Shown: positions 41,357-49,569, numbered from the stretch's first letter. The stretch is DNA of 64,000 nt from Streptomyces exfoliatus (GCF_000725545.1 NZ_JNZP01000018.1:253790-317789), one strand, 5' to 3'. Notes: generated by a model not told the origin, from the sequence alone. Numbers and translations are program-made.

Positions 41357-42106
41357 CTACTTCACGGCGAGGAGGAGTGTGTCGGAGGGCGAGGCCCAGA
41401 CGGCCCTGGCCTCGCCGAAGCCGGCGGCACGGAGGGTGTCGGCGTGCCAGGCCGGGGACGGCATGTCGCCGTCGGCGTGCTCGCCGTAGATCTCGAAGCG
41501 GCGGGCGGTGGGTTCGGCGAGGACGGGGTCCTTGGCGGCGAGCGCCCACCAGTCCGCCCAGTCGAGGACCCCGGCGGCCTTCTCCAGGTCCATGCGTGCG
41601 TGCCGCTGGGCGCGCTCGGCGGCGTTGATACGGGGAGTGGTCCCGTCGATCATGTGGTCGGCGTTCATGAAGACGCCGCCGTCCCGGACGAGACCGGCGA
41701 GCTGACCGTAGAGGGCGGTCAGGGGCTCGCTGTGGAGCCAGTGGAGGGCGGTGGCGGTGAGGACGGCGTCGTACGGGCCGTGGGGCAGCCGCGCGGTCCA
41801 GGCGGGGTCCTTGAGGTCGGCGGTCACGAAGGTGACGCGCTCGTCGCCGGCGAAGTACCCCTCGGCGATGGCGAGCAGGGCGGGGTCGAGGTCGACGCCG
41901 ACGCTTGTCGCCTCGGGGAACCTCTTGAGGACGCGATCCGTGATACTTCCCGTACCGCACGCGAGGTCGAGGATGCGGGGCTTCGGTCCCACCAAGGCCT
42001 CGACCATGTCGAGCATCACCCGGAACCGCTCCTCACGGTCCGGCATGTACCACTCCTGCTGACGGTCCCAGCTCTGCTGCCAGCCCGCCCAGTCGGTCCC
42101 GGTCAT
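41357..42106 (-). CDS. class I SAM-dependent methyltransferase
   Basis: Predicted S-adenosylmethionine methyltransferase of 249 residues. Motif I is ILDLACGTGSITDR, the acidic ribose ligand is in SVGVDLDPALL, and motif II/III are 'FVTADLKDPAW' and 'YDAVLTATALHWL'. A trailing region ('RRFEIYGEHADGDMPSP') is typical of small-molecule methyltransferases in Streptomyces. ATG 42106 follows GGGAGGA. It is divergent from the CGNR regulator gene at 42200. Substrate unknown. Confidence 0.85.
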   Translation of the reverse strand: MTGTDWAGWQQSWDRQQEWYMPDREERFRVMLDMVEALVGPKPRILDLACGTGSITDRVLKRFPEATSVGVDLDPALLAIAEGYFAGDERVTFVTADLKDPAWTARLPHGPYDAVLTATALHWLHSEPLTALYGQLAGLVRDGGVFMNADHMIDGTTPRINAAERAQRHARMDLEKAAGVLDWADWWALAAKDPVLAEPTARRFEIYGEHADGDMPSPAWHADTLRAAGFGEARAVWASPSDTLLLAVK

Positions 42107-42199
42107 CGCCGATCCTCCCGCTCGCGTAATACCCTGACAGGGGAAACACTCGTTACCCCTTCCGACCAAGACACTAGACCGCCAGAGTAAGGACTACAA

Positions 42200-42829
42200 G
42201 TGGAACTGGCCTATTACTCGGATTACGCCGTGCGTCTGGTCAACACCGAGGAGCCGGTCCGCAACAAGGACGCCCTCACCTCCGTCGAGGTCATCCGCGA
42301 ACTCTTCGGGCCCGCCACCCAGATGGCCCGCCGGGCCACCGACTCCGACGTGACCCGCTTCCGCGCGGTCCGCGCCCGGCTGCGGGCGGTCTTCACCGCG
42401 GCCGACGAGGGCGACCACACGGGTGCGGTGGACCTGCTGAACTCCCTGCTCCTGGAGTTCCCGGTCAGCCCCCAGATCTCCGGCCACGACACCCTCGACG
42501 AGGACGGCCGGCCGCGGTGGCACATGCACCTCGCCGACCACCCGTCGAACGCGACCGCGGGTTACGCGGCCATCGCGGCGATGGGCCTCGCCTTCCACCT
42601 GACGGAGTTCGGCGCCGACCGGCTCGGCCTGTGCCAGGCCCCGCCCTGCCGCAACGCCTACCTGGACACCTCCACCAACCGCTCCCGCCGCTACTGCTCG
42701 GACCGCTGCGCGACCCGCGCCAACGTCGCCGCCTACCGGGCCCGCAAACGCCTGGAGGCCGACCGGCCGGACGACACGGGCCTGACCGCAGAGAACAGCC
42801 AGGAGAGCACCACACCGGCCGACCACTGA
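42200..42829 (+). CDS. ABATE/CGNR zinc-finger protein
   Basis: Probable DNA-binding protein of 209 residues. The N-terminal ABATE-like region (ELAYYSDYAVRLVNT, 'DVTRFRAVRARLRAVFTAAD') precedes a C-terminal CGNR-type zinc finger: CQAPPCRNAYLDTS, 'RRYCSDRCATRANVAAYRARK' with four Cys. Proteins of this type are stress-linked regulators of unknown target. GTG 42200 follows AAGGA. Its last 97 bases overlap the 3' end of the convergent sodX gene, an unusual arrangement. Confidence 0.83.
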   Translation: MELAYYSDYAVRLVNTEEPVRNKDALTSVEVIRELFGPATQMARRATDSDVTRFRAVRARLRAVFTAADEGDHTGAVDLLNSLLLEFPVSPQISGHDTLDEDGRPRWHMHLADHPSNATAGYAAIAAMGLAFHLTEFGADRLGLCQAPPCRNAYLDTSTNRSRRYCSDRCATRANVAAYRARKRLEADRPDDTGLTAENSQESTTPADH

Positions 42830-43167
42830 CGCCCCGGCGTCACCGGCCGGTAGCGCGCCCGCACCCGCCCGAGAACCAGCTCGGGCGGTACGGCCCCGAA
42901 GACCCGGCTGTCACCCTCGGCGTCGGGGTTGTCCCCCAGCACCCACCAGCCGCCGTCGCGTCGCTCGATCAGCCGCTTCACGATGAGCAGATCCTGCTGG
43001 AGCGGATGCCGCAGCACGGCCACACAACCGGCCCGCAGCCGCGCCCCGTAGTGCACCAGCAGCTGATCGCCGTGCAACAGCGTGGGCACCATCGACACCC
43101 CCGTCACCTCGGCGATCCCGAACGGAGCCCCGGCCTCCGCCACCCGCTCCGACCCCGATCCCCTCAT
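42733..43167 (-). CDS. sodX: nickel superoxide dismutase maturation protease SodX
   Basis: S26/signal-peptidase-like protease (144 residues) that removes the N-terminal leader of nickel superoxide dismutase. The catalytic Ser is in TGVSMVPTLLHGDQ and the Lys is in IVKRLIERRDGG. 'WWVLGDNPDAEGDSR' is the conserved following box. It has no membrane helix. It is divergent from sodN with 173 bases between them. The gene runs 97 bases into the CGNR gene on the other strand; if a shorter product is used, the C-terminal Arg/Ser-rich tail (after 'SAGVVLSWL') would be the dispensable part. Identification is secure. Confidence 0.9.
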   Translation of the reverse strand: MRGSGSERVAEAGAPFGIAEVTGVSMVPTLLHGDQLLVHYGARLRAGCVAVLRHPLQQDLLIVKRLIERRDGGWWVLGDNPDAEGDSRVFGAVPPELVLGRVRARYRPVTPGRQWSAGVVLSWLFSAVRPVSSGRSASRRLRAR

Positions 43168-43285
43168 CCGGCACCTCCCGATCCGCTCCCGGTCCGCTCG
43201 CGCGTCCGCTCGTCCACTCGTACACGAGTCCCATGGTGACCCTGGACTTTTGACCTAAGCCCCAGGGGGCGCCCGCGAAATCGCC

Positions 43286-43316
43286 CTTCTCACCGAGTAA
43301 TGTCCCACCTGAGAAG
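43286..43316 (+). promoter_or_regulatory. leader hairpin or operator of sodN
   Basis: CTTCTCA (43286-43292) and TGAGAAG (43310-43316) are perfect inverted arms around 17 bases, ending 24 bases before the sodN start codon. It could be a 5' leader hairpin or a binding site. Confidence 0.4.
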
Positions 43317-43340
43317 ACGATCACGAGGAAGGACGGCACA

Positions 43341-43736
43341 ATGCTCTCCCGCCTGTTTGCCCCCAAGGTGAAGGTCAGCGCCCACTGCGACCTCCCGTGC
43401 GGCGTGTACGACCCCGCCCAGGCCCGCATCGAGGCCGAGTCGGTCAAGGCTGTCCAGGAGAAGTACCTGGCGAACGAGGACGCGCACTTCCGCGCCCGCG
43501 CCACGGTCATCAAGGAGCAGCGCGCGGAGCTCGCCAAGCACCACGTGTCGGTGCTCTGGAGCGACTACTTCAAGGCCCCGCACTTCGAGAAGTACCCCGA
43601 GCTCAACCAGCTGGTCAACGACACCCTGAAGGCCCTCTCGGCCGCGAAGGCGTCGACTGACCCGAAGACGGGCGAGAAGGCGCTGGAACTCATCGCCGAG
43701 ATCGACCGCATCTTCTGGGAGACCAAGAAGGCCTGA
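43341..43736 (+). CDS. sodN: nickel-dependent superoxide dismutase
   Basis: Detoxifies superoxide in the cytosol with a nickel centre. The 131-residue precursor has a 14-residue leader (MLSRLFAPKVKVSA) cleaved before His, exposing HCDLPCGVYDPAQ, the nickel hook with His1, Cys2 and Cys6 as ligands. The rest is the four-helix bundle (KAVQEKYLANEDAHFRARAT and following). ATG 43341 follows AGGAAGG. It lies divergent from its protease sodX. In S. coelicolor, sodN expression needs nickel, and an sRNA from its 3' UTR represses the iron enzyme sodF. Confidence 0.97.
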   Translation: MLSRLFAPKVKVSAHCDLPCGVYDPAQARIEAESVKAVQEKYLANEDAHFRARATVIKEQRAELAKHHVSVLWSDYFKAPHFEKYPELNQLVNDTLKALSAAKASTDPKTGEKALELIAEIDRIFWETKKA

Positions 43737-44137
43737 TCTCCCTCCGGGTGACGTGATCCGCACTCTCGCAGGTCACTCCGCCCACCAGTCCGCACCCGGT
43801 CCGCGGGCCGCCGAACACGGCGTCCATGACGGCCCGGGTGCGTTCTGCTTTCGGCGGGGCCACAGGCCGCAGGCCGTGGGGGCGCCGCCGACGAACTCGG
43901 CCCGGCACAGGACCTTCCGGCCGACACCACCCACCTGCACCGGCGGTGACCTGATCACGTACGAAGGGTGGGGCGCTCTGGCCCGACCGCAGACGCTCAG
44001 GCCGCTGGTCGACAAGACCGAGGCCTACAACGACCGGGCGGCGACCCGACGCGGCGACCGGAAGCCCTTGGCGGACTCGATCGTCACGGAGGCAGGACGT
44101 CTGCTCGCCGGGCCCTGGCCGCCGCTCGGCTGATCTC
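43737..44137. other. 401-base gap after sodN without a convincing gene
   Basis: No reading frame here has the conserved look of a gene. The first bases after the sodN stop read TCTCCCTCC, an anti-Shine-Dalgarno-like run in the place where the s-SodF sRNA of S. coelicolor arises. Further on, a plus-strand frame (43950-44130) gives 'LVDKTEAYNDRAATRRGDRK', which may be a gene remnant. The region ends at the stop of a methyltransferase on the other strand. Confidence 0.5.
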
Positions 44138-44956
44138 TCACCGGCGGCAGACGAGGACGCCCGCCCGGGAGGTGATCTCGAAGGCGCCGTGGCGGGCGAT
44201 GTGGTCGGCGACGCGTGTGCGGGCCCGGTCGATGGTCGCGTCGAAGGGGACGTCCTGCTGGTCCGCCCAGGCGCGGTACGAGGCCATGTGGGCGATGACG
44301 GGTTCGGGGTCGCGGACCGTGACGGTCGCGGGCAGTTCGACGACCTCCACGCGGCCGAACTCCTCGCCGAGGAGGGCCGGAGCCCCCTCCAGGGTGAAGC
44401 GGGAACCGAGCGAGATCCGGGCCGGGCCACGACCGACGCCGAGGACGTCGCCGGCGGCCAGCCGCCACAGCTCGTCGAGCTCGGCCTTGTCGCGGTCGCT
44501 GTTGGTGGAGGCCACGACCACCCCGTCCCGGGTCACGACCCGCGCCAGTTCCCTGACCGCCTGGGGGATGTCGGGCACGTGGTAGAGCATGTGGAGTGCG
44601 AGAGCGCCGTCGACGCTCCCCGCCGCCAGCGGCAGGCTCGTGGCGTCCGCCACGGCGACCGGCCCGGGGACATGGGCGAGGATGCCGGGAGCGATGTCGA
44701 GGCCGAGCAGGGACAGGTCCGGACGGTCCTGGCGGAGCCGCTGGATGAACGTGCCGTTGCCGCAGCCGATGTCGACGACCCGGCCGCGTACATCGCCCAG
44801 CCGCTCGGCGACGAGGCCGGGGAGGTCGTACCGGGGCGTCTGCCACCGGTAGAGCGACTGCCGGGCCGCGAGGTCCCGCTCTCCGTTGTACGCGCTCCCC
44901 GCCAGGCGGGCCCGGTCGGTGGCGGCGGCGTCGTGGGCGGCGGACAGGTCGGTCAT
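44138..44956 (-). CDS. class I SAM-dependent methyltransferase
   Basis: Predicted methyltransferase of 272 residues. SAM-binding motif I is VVDIGCGNGTFIQR, the acidic loop is LGLDIAPGILAH, and 'VADATSLPLAAGSVDGALALHMLYHV' carries motif II, as in ubiquinone/menaquinone UbiE-like enzymes. 'YNGERDLAARQSLYRWQTPRYD' at the N-terminus is a lid typical of small-molecule methyltransferases. ATG 44956 is the start. Flanking genes are unrelated to it. Substrate unknown. Confidence 0.85.
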   Translation of the reverse strand: MTDLSAAHDAAATDRARLAGSAYNGERDLAARQSLYRWQTPRYDLPGLVAERLGDVRGRVVDIGCGNGTFIQRLRQDRPDLSLLGLDIAPGILAHVPGPVAVADATSLPLAAGSVDGALALHMLYHVPDIPQAVRELARVVTRDGVVVASTNSDRDKAELDELWRLAAGDVLGVGRGPARISLGSRFTLEGAPALLGEEFGRVEVVELPATVTVRDPEPVIAHMASYRAWADQQDVPFDATIDRARTRVADHIARHGAFEITSRAGVLVCRR

Positions 44957-45090
44957 GTCGGCAACTCCGGAGGGTCGGCAGCGGGCGGGGACGCACGGAC
45001 GGCCTTGTACGGGAGTCGTTCACGCGGACGCACCGCCCGCGCGGACCCACCGTACTGCGGGCACCCCGTCCACGACGGCCCGTCACACGA

Positions 45091-45624
45091 TCAGGGGCCG
45101 GTGGCCGGATCCACGGGGAGGGTGTAGCGGCGCTTCGCCTTGGAGGTGGCACCGAGGCGGTCGTAGAAGCGGATCGCGTTCTCGTTCCACGCCGGCGTCT
45201 GCCACTGGATCTCGGAGAGGCCCAGGGCGCGGGCCTCGGCCGCGACCTCGGCCATCAGGAGGGGACCCAGGCCGTGGCCGCGGGAGGTTTCCGTGAGGTA
45301 GAGGCAGTCCATGTGGAGGTACTCCGTGCCGTCCCAGGTGGAGAGTTCCGGGGCGCAGGTGGCGTAGCCCGCCAGGATGCCGTCGGGAAGGGCCGCGACG
45401 AGGCAGCGGAGGCGGGGCTGCCCGGGGCCGAAGAGGAGGCGGCTCAGACGGTCCGCGAGGCCCGGGGCCGGGGGTGACGCCTTCTCGTACGCCGCGTGCT
45501 CGGCGATGAGTTCGACGATCCGGGTCATGTCCTCGGGGCGCGCGTGACGTACCACCGCCTGGCCGGCGCCCCTCGGCCCGCCCCCTGCCCTGGTCCGGAC
45601 TGTGCCGACCTCGCGTTCGTTCAT
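45091..45624 (-). CDS. GNAT family acetyltransferase
   Basis: Acetyl-CoA-dependent acetyltransferase of 177 residues. The core reads 'VVRHARPEDMTRIVELIAEHAAYE', 'LHMDCLYLTETSRGHGLGPLLMAEVA' (acetyl-CoA loop SRGHGLG) and 'WQTPAWNENAIRFYDRLGA'. This pattern is close to diamine/thialysine-type acetyltransferases, but the substrate is not certain. ATG 45624 overlaps the stop of the LysR gene (ATGA), so it is translated with that regulator, and may be under its autoregulation. Confidence 0.85.
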   Translation of the reverse strand: MNEREVGTVRTRAGGGPRGAGQAVVRHARPEDMTRIVELIAEHAAYEKASPPAPGLADRLSRLLFGPGQPRLRCLVAALPDGILAGYATCAPELSTWDGTEYLHMDCLYLTETSRGHGLGPLLMAEVAAEARALGLSEIQWQTPAWNENAIRFYDRLGATSKAKRRYTLPVDPATGP

Positions 45625-46589
45625 GCCGTCATCATGCACGGCCCCACCGACAGCGCCGCCGCCGTCCCCTGGCGGTGGAGCCACTCCCGGTACGGGGCCG
45701 CCCGTAGGGCCACCTCCCGGTACGCCGTGGCGAGTTCCGCGTACAGGGTGTCCAGGGGCGCCCCGGGCCGCGCGTACAGGAGGAGCCGGACCGCCAGGGG
45801 GTCGCCGCGCAGGGGGCGGACGGCCATGTCCTCGCGCGGGACCGAGGTGGGCTGGCAGGGCGCCACGGCCTCGCCGAGGACGATGAGCGAGGCGGCCGTG
45901 TGGTAGTCGCCGTGCAGCAGGGGCGGGTCGATGCCGGCGGCGGCCAGGACGCGGCGGAGGCCGTCCCATTCGCCGTCCACGGTCGGGTCGACCATCCAGT
46001 GGTCATCGGCCAGGTCGGCGAGGTCGACCACGGGCCTGCCGGCCGCCGGGTGGTCGCGGGCCATCGAGACGAACTGCGGTTCCCTGGCGACCAGGACCCG
46101 CCGCTCCAGGCCTTCGGGGACCCGTAAGGGGCAGCCCTCCACCTCGTGCACGAAGGCCACGTCGAGCCGGCCCGCTGCGACGGTGCGCAGCAGTGCGTTC
46201 GCGGAGACGTCCATCCGGAGGGCGATGTCGGTGCCGGGCAGGCGCTCGCGGAGCCGGCGGAGCCAGCCGGGGAGGGCCCGGCTCGCGGTGGAGCCGACGC
46301 GGAGCCCCGGCCCTTCGGTGCGGGCGGCCGCGGCGCGGGTCTCGGTGACGAGTGCGGCCATGTCGGCGACGAGCGGGCGGGCCCGGCTGAGCAGCGAGCG
46401 GCCGAGCGGGGTGGGGCGGCAGCCGGTGCGGCCGCGGGAGAAGAGCTCCGCGCCCAGGGAGTTCTCTATGCGCCGCAGCTGGGTGGTCAGCGAGGGCTGG
46501 CTCATGCCCAGTTGGCGCGCCGCCTTGTGCAGGCTGCCCGTGTCCGCGATGGCGCAGAGCACGCGCAGGTGTCTGACCTCCAGCTCCAT
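45621..46589 (-). CDS. snpR: LysR-type activator of snapalysin
   Basis: LysR-type regulator of 322 residues. The helix-turn-helix is N-terminal (LRVLCAIADTGSLHKAARQLGMSQPSLTTQLRRIE, residues 8-45), and the effector-binding domain follows (RVGSTASRALPGWLRRLRERLP). It is divergent from the snapalysin gene, the classic snpR/snpA arrangement of Streptomyces in which the LysR protein activates the protease promoter. An inverted repeat between the genes is the likely binding site. ATG 46589 is chosen as the natural start of the HTH. It is translationally coupled to a downstream GNAT gene. Confidence 0.85.
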   Translation of the reverse strand: MELEVRHLRVLCAIADTGSLHKAARQLGMSQPSLTTQLRRIENSLGAELFSRGRTGCRPTPLGRSLLSRARPLVADMAALVTETRAAAARTEGPGLRVGSTASRALPGWLRRLRERLPGTDIALRMDVSANALLRTVAAGRLDVAFVHEVEGCPLRVPEGLERRVLVAREPQFVSMARDHPAAGRPVVDLADLADDHWMVDPTVDGEWDGLRRVLAAAGIDPPLLHGDYHTAASLIVLGEAVAPCQPTSVPREDMAVRPLRGDPLAVRLLLYARPGAPLDTLYAELATAYREVALRAAPYREWLHRQGTAAALSVGPCMMTA

Positions 46590-46640
46590 GCCCCGAGGGT
46601 AGGGCGGCTCCCCGGGTCGCACCAGATGCCGTGAGCACGT

Positions 46641-46667
46641 CAATCGCCTTTGATCGCAAGGCAGTTG
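46641..46667. promoter_or_regulatory. LysR-type operator between snpR and snpA
   Basis: CAATCGCCTT (46641-46650) and AAGGCAGTTG (46658-46667) are inverted arms with two central mismatches around seven bases, 52 bases before the snpR start and 109 bases before snpA. Position and shape fit a LysR activator site. Confidence 0.6.
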
Positions 46668-46775
46668 GGCCAGGTCACCGCGGTGATGTCGTGGGGTTAT
46701 CGGCGGTTGACATCATCCCCGCGCGCCCCGCCTCCCCCGAGACTCTCTCCAGTCCCCTAGAGGAGGAGCCCCCCC

Positions 46776-47420
46776 ATGCGTCACCCCAAGGTCCTCACCT
46801 CCGTCCTGACCGCCACCCTCGGTCTCGGTCTCGCCGTCTCGCTCGGTACGGCGCCTGCGGCGGCCGTGAGCACCGACCGCCAGGTCGACGCCGCTGTGGC
46901 GTACGCCGGTTCGGCCGAGGAGGCCAAGGCCAATCAGGCCTTCTTCGAGGCCGTCGTGAAGTCGGTCGCGAAGAAGCGGGCCGCCAACCCCGGCGCGCTG
47001 GCCGTCACCGTCGTCTACAGCACCGCCAACGCGCCGACCTTCCGCACCCAGATCGCCCGCTCCACCCAGATATGGAACAGCTCGGTGGTGAACGTCCGGC
47101 TCGTCGAGGGCAGCAACCCCGACTTCCGGTACTACGAGGGCAACGACTCCCGTGGCTCGTACGCGAGCACCGACGGTCACGGCAGCGGTTACATCTTCCT
47201 CGACTACCGGCAGAACCAGCAGTACAACTCCACCCGGGTGACCGCCCACGAGACCGGGCACGTCCTGGGGCTCCCGGACCACTACAGCGGTCCGTGCAGC
47301 GAGCTGATGTCGGGCGGCGGACCCGGTACGTCCTGCCAGAACGCCCAGCCGAACAGCCAGGAGCGTTCCCGCGTCGACCAGCTGTGGCGCTACGGTCTCG
47401 CGTCCGCCTTCAAGAGCTGA
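46776..47420 (+). CDS. snpA: snapalysin, small secreted metalloprotease
   Basis: Extracellular zinc endopeptidase of family M7 (214-residue precursor). A signal peptide (to about residue 30) and a short pro-region precede the catalytic domain. The zinc site is [13 protein letters not shown]: His158, Glu159, His162 and Asp168, the HExxHxxGxxD signature in which Asp is the third ligand, followed by the Met-turn CSELMSGG. Snapalysin hydrolyses milk proteins with preference for aromatic P1' residues. ATG 46776 follows GGAGGAG. Divergent snpR is its expected activator; a strong hairpin follows. Confidence 0.95.
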   Translation: MRHPKVLTSVLTATLGLGLAVSLGTAPAAAVSTDRQVDAAVAYAGSAEEAKANQAFFEAVVKSVAKKRAANPGALAVTVVYSTANAPTFRTQIARSTQIWNSSVVNVRLVEGSNPDFRYYEGNDSRGSYASTDGHGSGYIFLDYRQNQQYNSTRVTAHETGHVLGLPDHYSGPCSELMSGGGPGTSCQNAQPNSQERSRVDQLWRYGLASAFKS

Positions 47421-47459
47421 CGAGCGGCCGGAGCCGAGCGGCCCGCCCGGGAAACACGG

Positions 47460-47487
47460 CGGCGGCGCCCCCTTGGGGGCGCCGCCG
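47460..47487. terminator. bidirectional hairpin after snpA
   Basis: GGCGGCGCCCCC (47461-47472) and GGGGGCGCCGCC (47475-47486) pair perfectly with a TT loop, extended by one further pair, between convergent snpA and the DUF6304-type gene. Confidence 0.85.
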
Positions 47488-47528
47488 TCCTCGTTCCCGG
47501 AAGCCGACAGCGGCCGCCGTCCTCGTTC

Positions 47529-47948
47529 TCAGGCCGTCTGGAGCAGGCGGCGGGCGAAGTCCGCCCCCGGCGGGAGCTGCCGCCGGACCCGCTCCAGAGC
47601 CCCGTCGAAGTCACCTCCGGCGACGCACGATTCGAAGGCCGCGCCCCCGTAGTGCAGCGTCAGGCTGAGGTCCGCGCGCTCGCCGAGCGTCAGCAGGCAG
47701 CCCAGGGTGGCCGGCTGGGTGGCGCCGTCCACGACGACCGGGAGCGGCAGGTCCCACTCCAGGACGCAGCCGGTGAGGGCCTGCCCGCCCTCGTCGGCCG
47801 CGCTGAGCGCGGCGAAGCTCTCGCCCGTGTACTCGATCCCCCTGATCCGGGTGGCGACGTGCCGCCCGTCGGCCGTGATGACGATCGCTTCCGCGCCGCT
47901 GCGGTCCCGGTACCAGCCGGTCCAGACTTCTGTCGACTCCGATGACAT
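47529..47948 (-). CDS. DUF6304-type hypothetical protein
   Basis: Cytosolic protein of 139 residues beginning MSSESTEVWTGWYRDRSGAE, which resembles a Streptomyces family of unknown function (DUF6304-like). Predicted mostly beta ('IVITADGRHVATRIRGIEYTG', 'ADLSLTLHYGGAAFESC') with a C-terminal helix ('FDGALERVRRQLPPG'). ATG 47948 is the start. It is convergent with snpA and separated from it by a strong hairpin. No function can be assigned. Confidence 0.6.
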   Translation of the reverse strand: MSSESTEVWTGWYRDRSGAEAIVITADGRHVATRIRGIEYTGESFAALSAADEGGQALTGCVLEWDLPLPVVVDGATQPATLGCLLTLGERADLSLTLHYGGAAFESCVAGGDFDGALERVRRQLPPGADFARRLLQTA

Positions 47949-47990
47949 GCGCGGACTGTAGCGGTATGACCGGCTCCGGCGCGCGTCCGG

Positions 47991-48230
47991 TCACCCAGAG
48001 GCCGGACTTCTCCCGATCTCGTCGTTCTTGCCGGTCACGTGCGTGCTCGGGGCTTCCGCGCTCTCGTAGAGCGGGCACGCGCGGTTGCGGCAGGGCTGCA
48101 CTTCCCACTCCGGCACCCAGGCCCCGAGGACCTTGTGCCGGGTGGCCAGCGTGGCAAGCGGACGCCCGCAGGCCGGGCACTTGTGCTCGCCCAGGGGGTC
48201 CCGCGTCGTGTGATGCGCCTCGTCACCCAT
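47991..48230 (-). CDS. small zinc-ribbon-like protein
   Basis: Small protein of 79 residues. Four Cys are arranged as two pairs (HKCPACGRPL and QPCRNRACPLYE), a zinc-ribbon-like spacing. The C-terminal 25 residues are hydrophilic. ATG 48230 (MGDEAHHTTRDPLGEHK) is the best start. The gene lies between two minus-strand genes and may be co-transcribed with the DHFR-type gene upstream. No family function is recognised. Confidence 0.6.
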   Translation of the reverse strand: MGDEAHHTTRDPLGEHKCPACGRPLATLATRHKVLGAWVPEWEVQPCRNRACPLYESAEAPSTHVTGKNDEIGRSPASG

Positions 48231-48309
48231 ACGTCCAGGGTAGGACGCCCCGCACGGGAGCGCTTCCCGCCACGGGCGCCGCCCCGCCCCCCGTCCCACC
48301 GGCGTACGA

Positions 48310-48891
48310 CTACCGCTTCCGGGTGTACGTACGGACGAGCACGCCGTTGTCGAAGGTGCGCACCGCGCCGAGCTCGAAGTCGCGGGGCTCGAAGCCGGCG
48401 CCGAACATCGGCATGCCGGAGCCATAGACCTGCGGATACGTCTTGATGATCAGCTCGTCGATCTCCTCGATGAGCTCACCCGCGATGGTGGAGCCGCCGC
48501 AGAGCCAGACGCCCAGAGGGCTGTCCTCGGCCTTGAGCTCGCGGATGCGGCCGACGAGGTCGTCGGCGATCAGCTCGACGTTCGGGTGGGGCGACTCGGT
48601 GAGCGAGCGCGTGGCGACGAACTCGCGCAGGTGGTTGTACGGGCTGGTGATGCCGATGTCCAGAGCCAGCCGGTACGAGGCCACTCCCTGGACGACCGTG
48701 TCGAAGTGCCTGTTCTCGCCGTCGACCCCGAGGATCTCCCGGGCGTGCGTCGGGAAGGTCTCGGGGTACTCGGCGGCCATGGTCGCCGCGTACGAGCCCT
48801 CCGTGTACTTGAACATGGAGCTGGCATCGCCGTCGGGGTCACCGATGAATCCGTCGATGGTGCAGGCGATGTAGTACGTGAGCTTGCGCAA
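48310..48891 (-). CDS. RibD/DHFR-fold reductase
   Basis: Protein of 193 residues of the RibD C-terminal / dihydrofolate-reductase-like family ('RKLTYYIACTIDGFIGDPDG', 'VELIADDLVGRIRELKAE', 'GVWLCGGSTIAGELIEEIDELII'). Such proteins bind NADPH and are often fusions or stand-alone reductases of unknown substrate. TTG 48891 is chosen because AAGAGG lies seven bases before it and the fold starts right after; a longer frame to 48930 is possible. It is divergent from a TetR regulator, which may control it through the AGTG/CACT repeats between them. Confidence 0.82.
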   Translation of the reverse strand: MRKLTYYIACTIDGFIGDPDGDASSMFKYTEGSYAATMAAEYPETFPTHAREILGVDGENRHFDTVVQGVASYRLALDIGITSPYNHLREFVATRSLTESPHPNVELIADDLVGRIRELKAEDSPLGVWLCGGSTIAGELIEEIDELIIKTYPQVYGSGMPMFGAGFEPRDFELGAVRTFDNGVLVRTYTRKR

Positions 48892-48943
48892 GCCGGTCCT
48901 CTTCCACTGGGTACGTGGCCGCTGCCGCAACCACGACGGCTAT

Positions 48944-48961
48944 AGTGCTTCACTTGTAGTG
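48944..48961. promoter_or_regulatory. AGTG/CACT repeats between divergent DHFR-type and TetR genes
   Basis: AGTG-CTT-CACT-TGT-AGTG is a compact run of alternating inverted half-sites centred between the two divergent starts. It could be the TetR operator. Confidence 0.4.
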
Positions 48962-48993
48962 GTTACGCAAGCCCTCTTCCGAAAGGGATCGAC

Positions 48994-49569
48994 ATGGCGA
49001 GAAATCCGGAGCGGCGTACGGCACTGCTCGACGCCGCGATCGAGGTCCTGGCGGACGAAGGCGCCCGTGGGCTGACCTTCCGGGCGGTCGACGCCCGGGC
49101 GGGGGTCCCCACGGGCACCTCGTCCAACTACTTCCGCGACCGGGACCAGGTGCTCTCGCAGGTCGCCGACCGGATCTTCGTACGCCTCACCCCGGAGCCC
49201 GGCGTCATCGACACCGCCCTGCTGCCACCGCCGAGCCGCTCCCTGGTCGTCGAGCTGATGAAGCAGCTCGCCCAGCGGCTCGCGGCCGAACGCACCTGCT
49301 ACCTCGGCCTCTTCGAGCTGCGGCTGGAGGCCGCACGCCGCCCGGAGCTGCGGACCCAGCTCACCAAGGTGCTCCGCGCCGACCTGGACGAGAACGTCCG
49401 GTTGCACCTCGACTCCGGGATGCCTGGGGACGCGGACACGGTCCGGCTGCTCTACTTCGCCCTCACCGGGCTGCTGTTCGACCACTTCACCGTCCCCGGT
49501 CTGCACGGCGACCGGGATCTGGACGAGCTGATCGAGACGGTGGTCAACCGCATCGTGCCCGAGCGGTGA
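48994..49569 (+). CDS. TetR family transcriptional regulator
   Basis: Regulator of 191 residues. N-terminal helix-turn-helix: RTALLDAAIEVLADEGARGLTFRAVDARAGVPTGTSSNYFRDRDQVLSQV (residues 7-55), the TetR signature. The C-terminal helical ligand-binding part (YLGLFELRLEAARRPEL onward) is of unknown specificity. ATG 48994 follows GAAAGGGA. It lies divergent from the DHFR-type reductase, which is the most likely target along with itself. Confidence 0.88.
   Translation: MARNPERRTALLDAAIEVLADEGARGLTFRAVDARAGVPTGTSSNYFRDRDQVLSQVADRIFVRLTPEPGVIDTALLPPPSRSLVVELMKQLAQRLAAERTCYLGLFELRLEAARRPELRTQLTKVLRADLDENVRLHLDSGMPGDADTVRLLYFALTGLLFDHFTVPGLHGDRDLDELIETVVNRIVPER

Noticed and set aside
43690..44430. 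Minus-strand open frame over the sodN 3' end
   Set aside because: It overlaps sodN and the methyltransferase gene and shows no domain.
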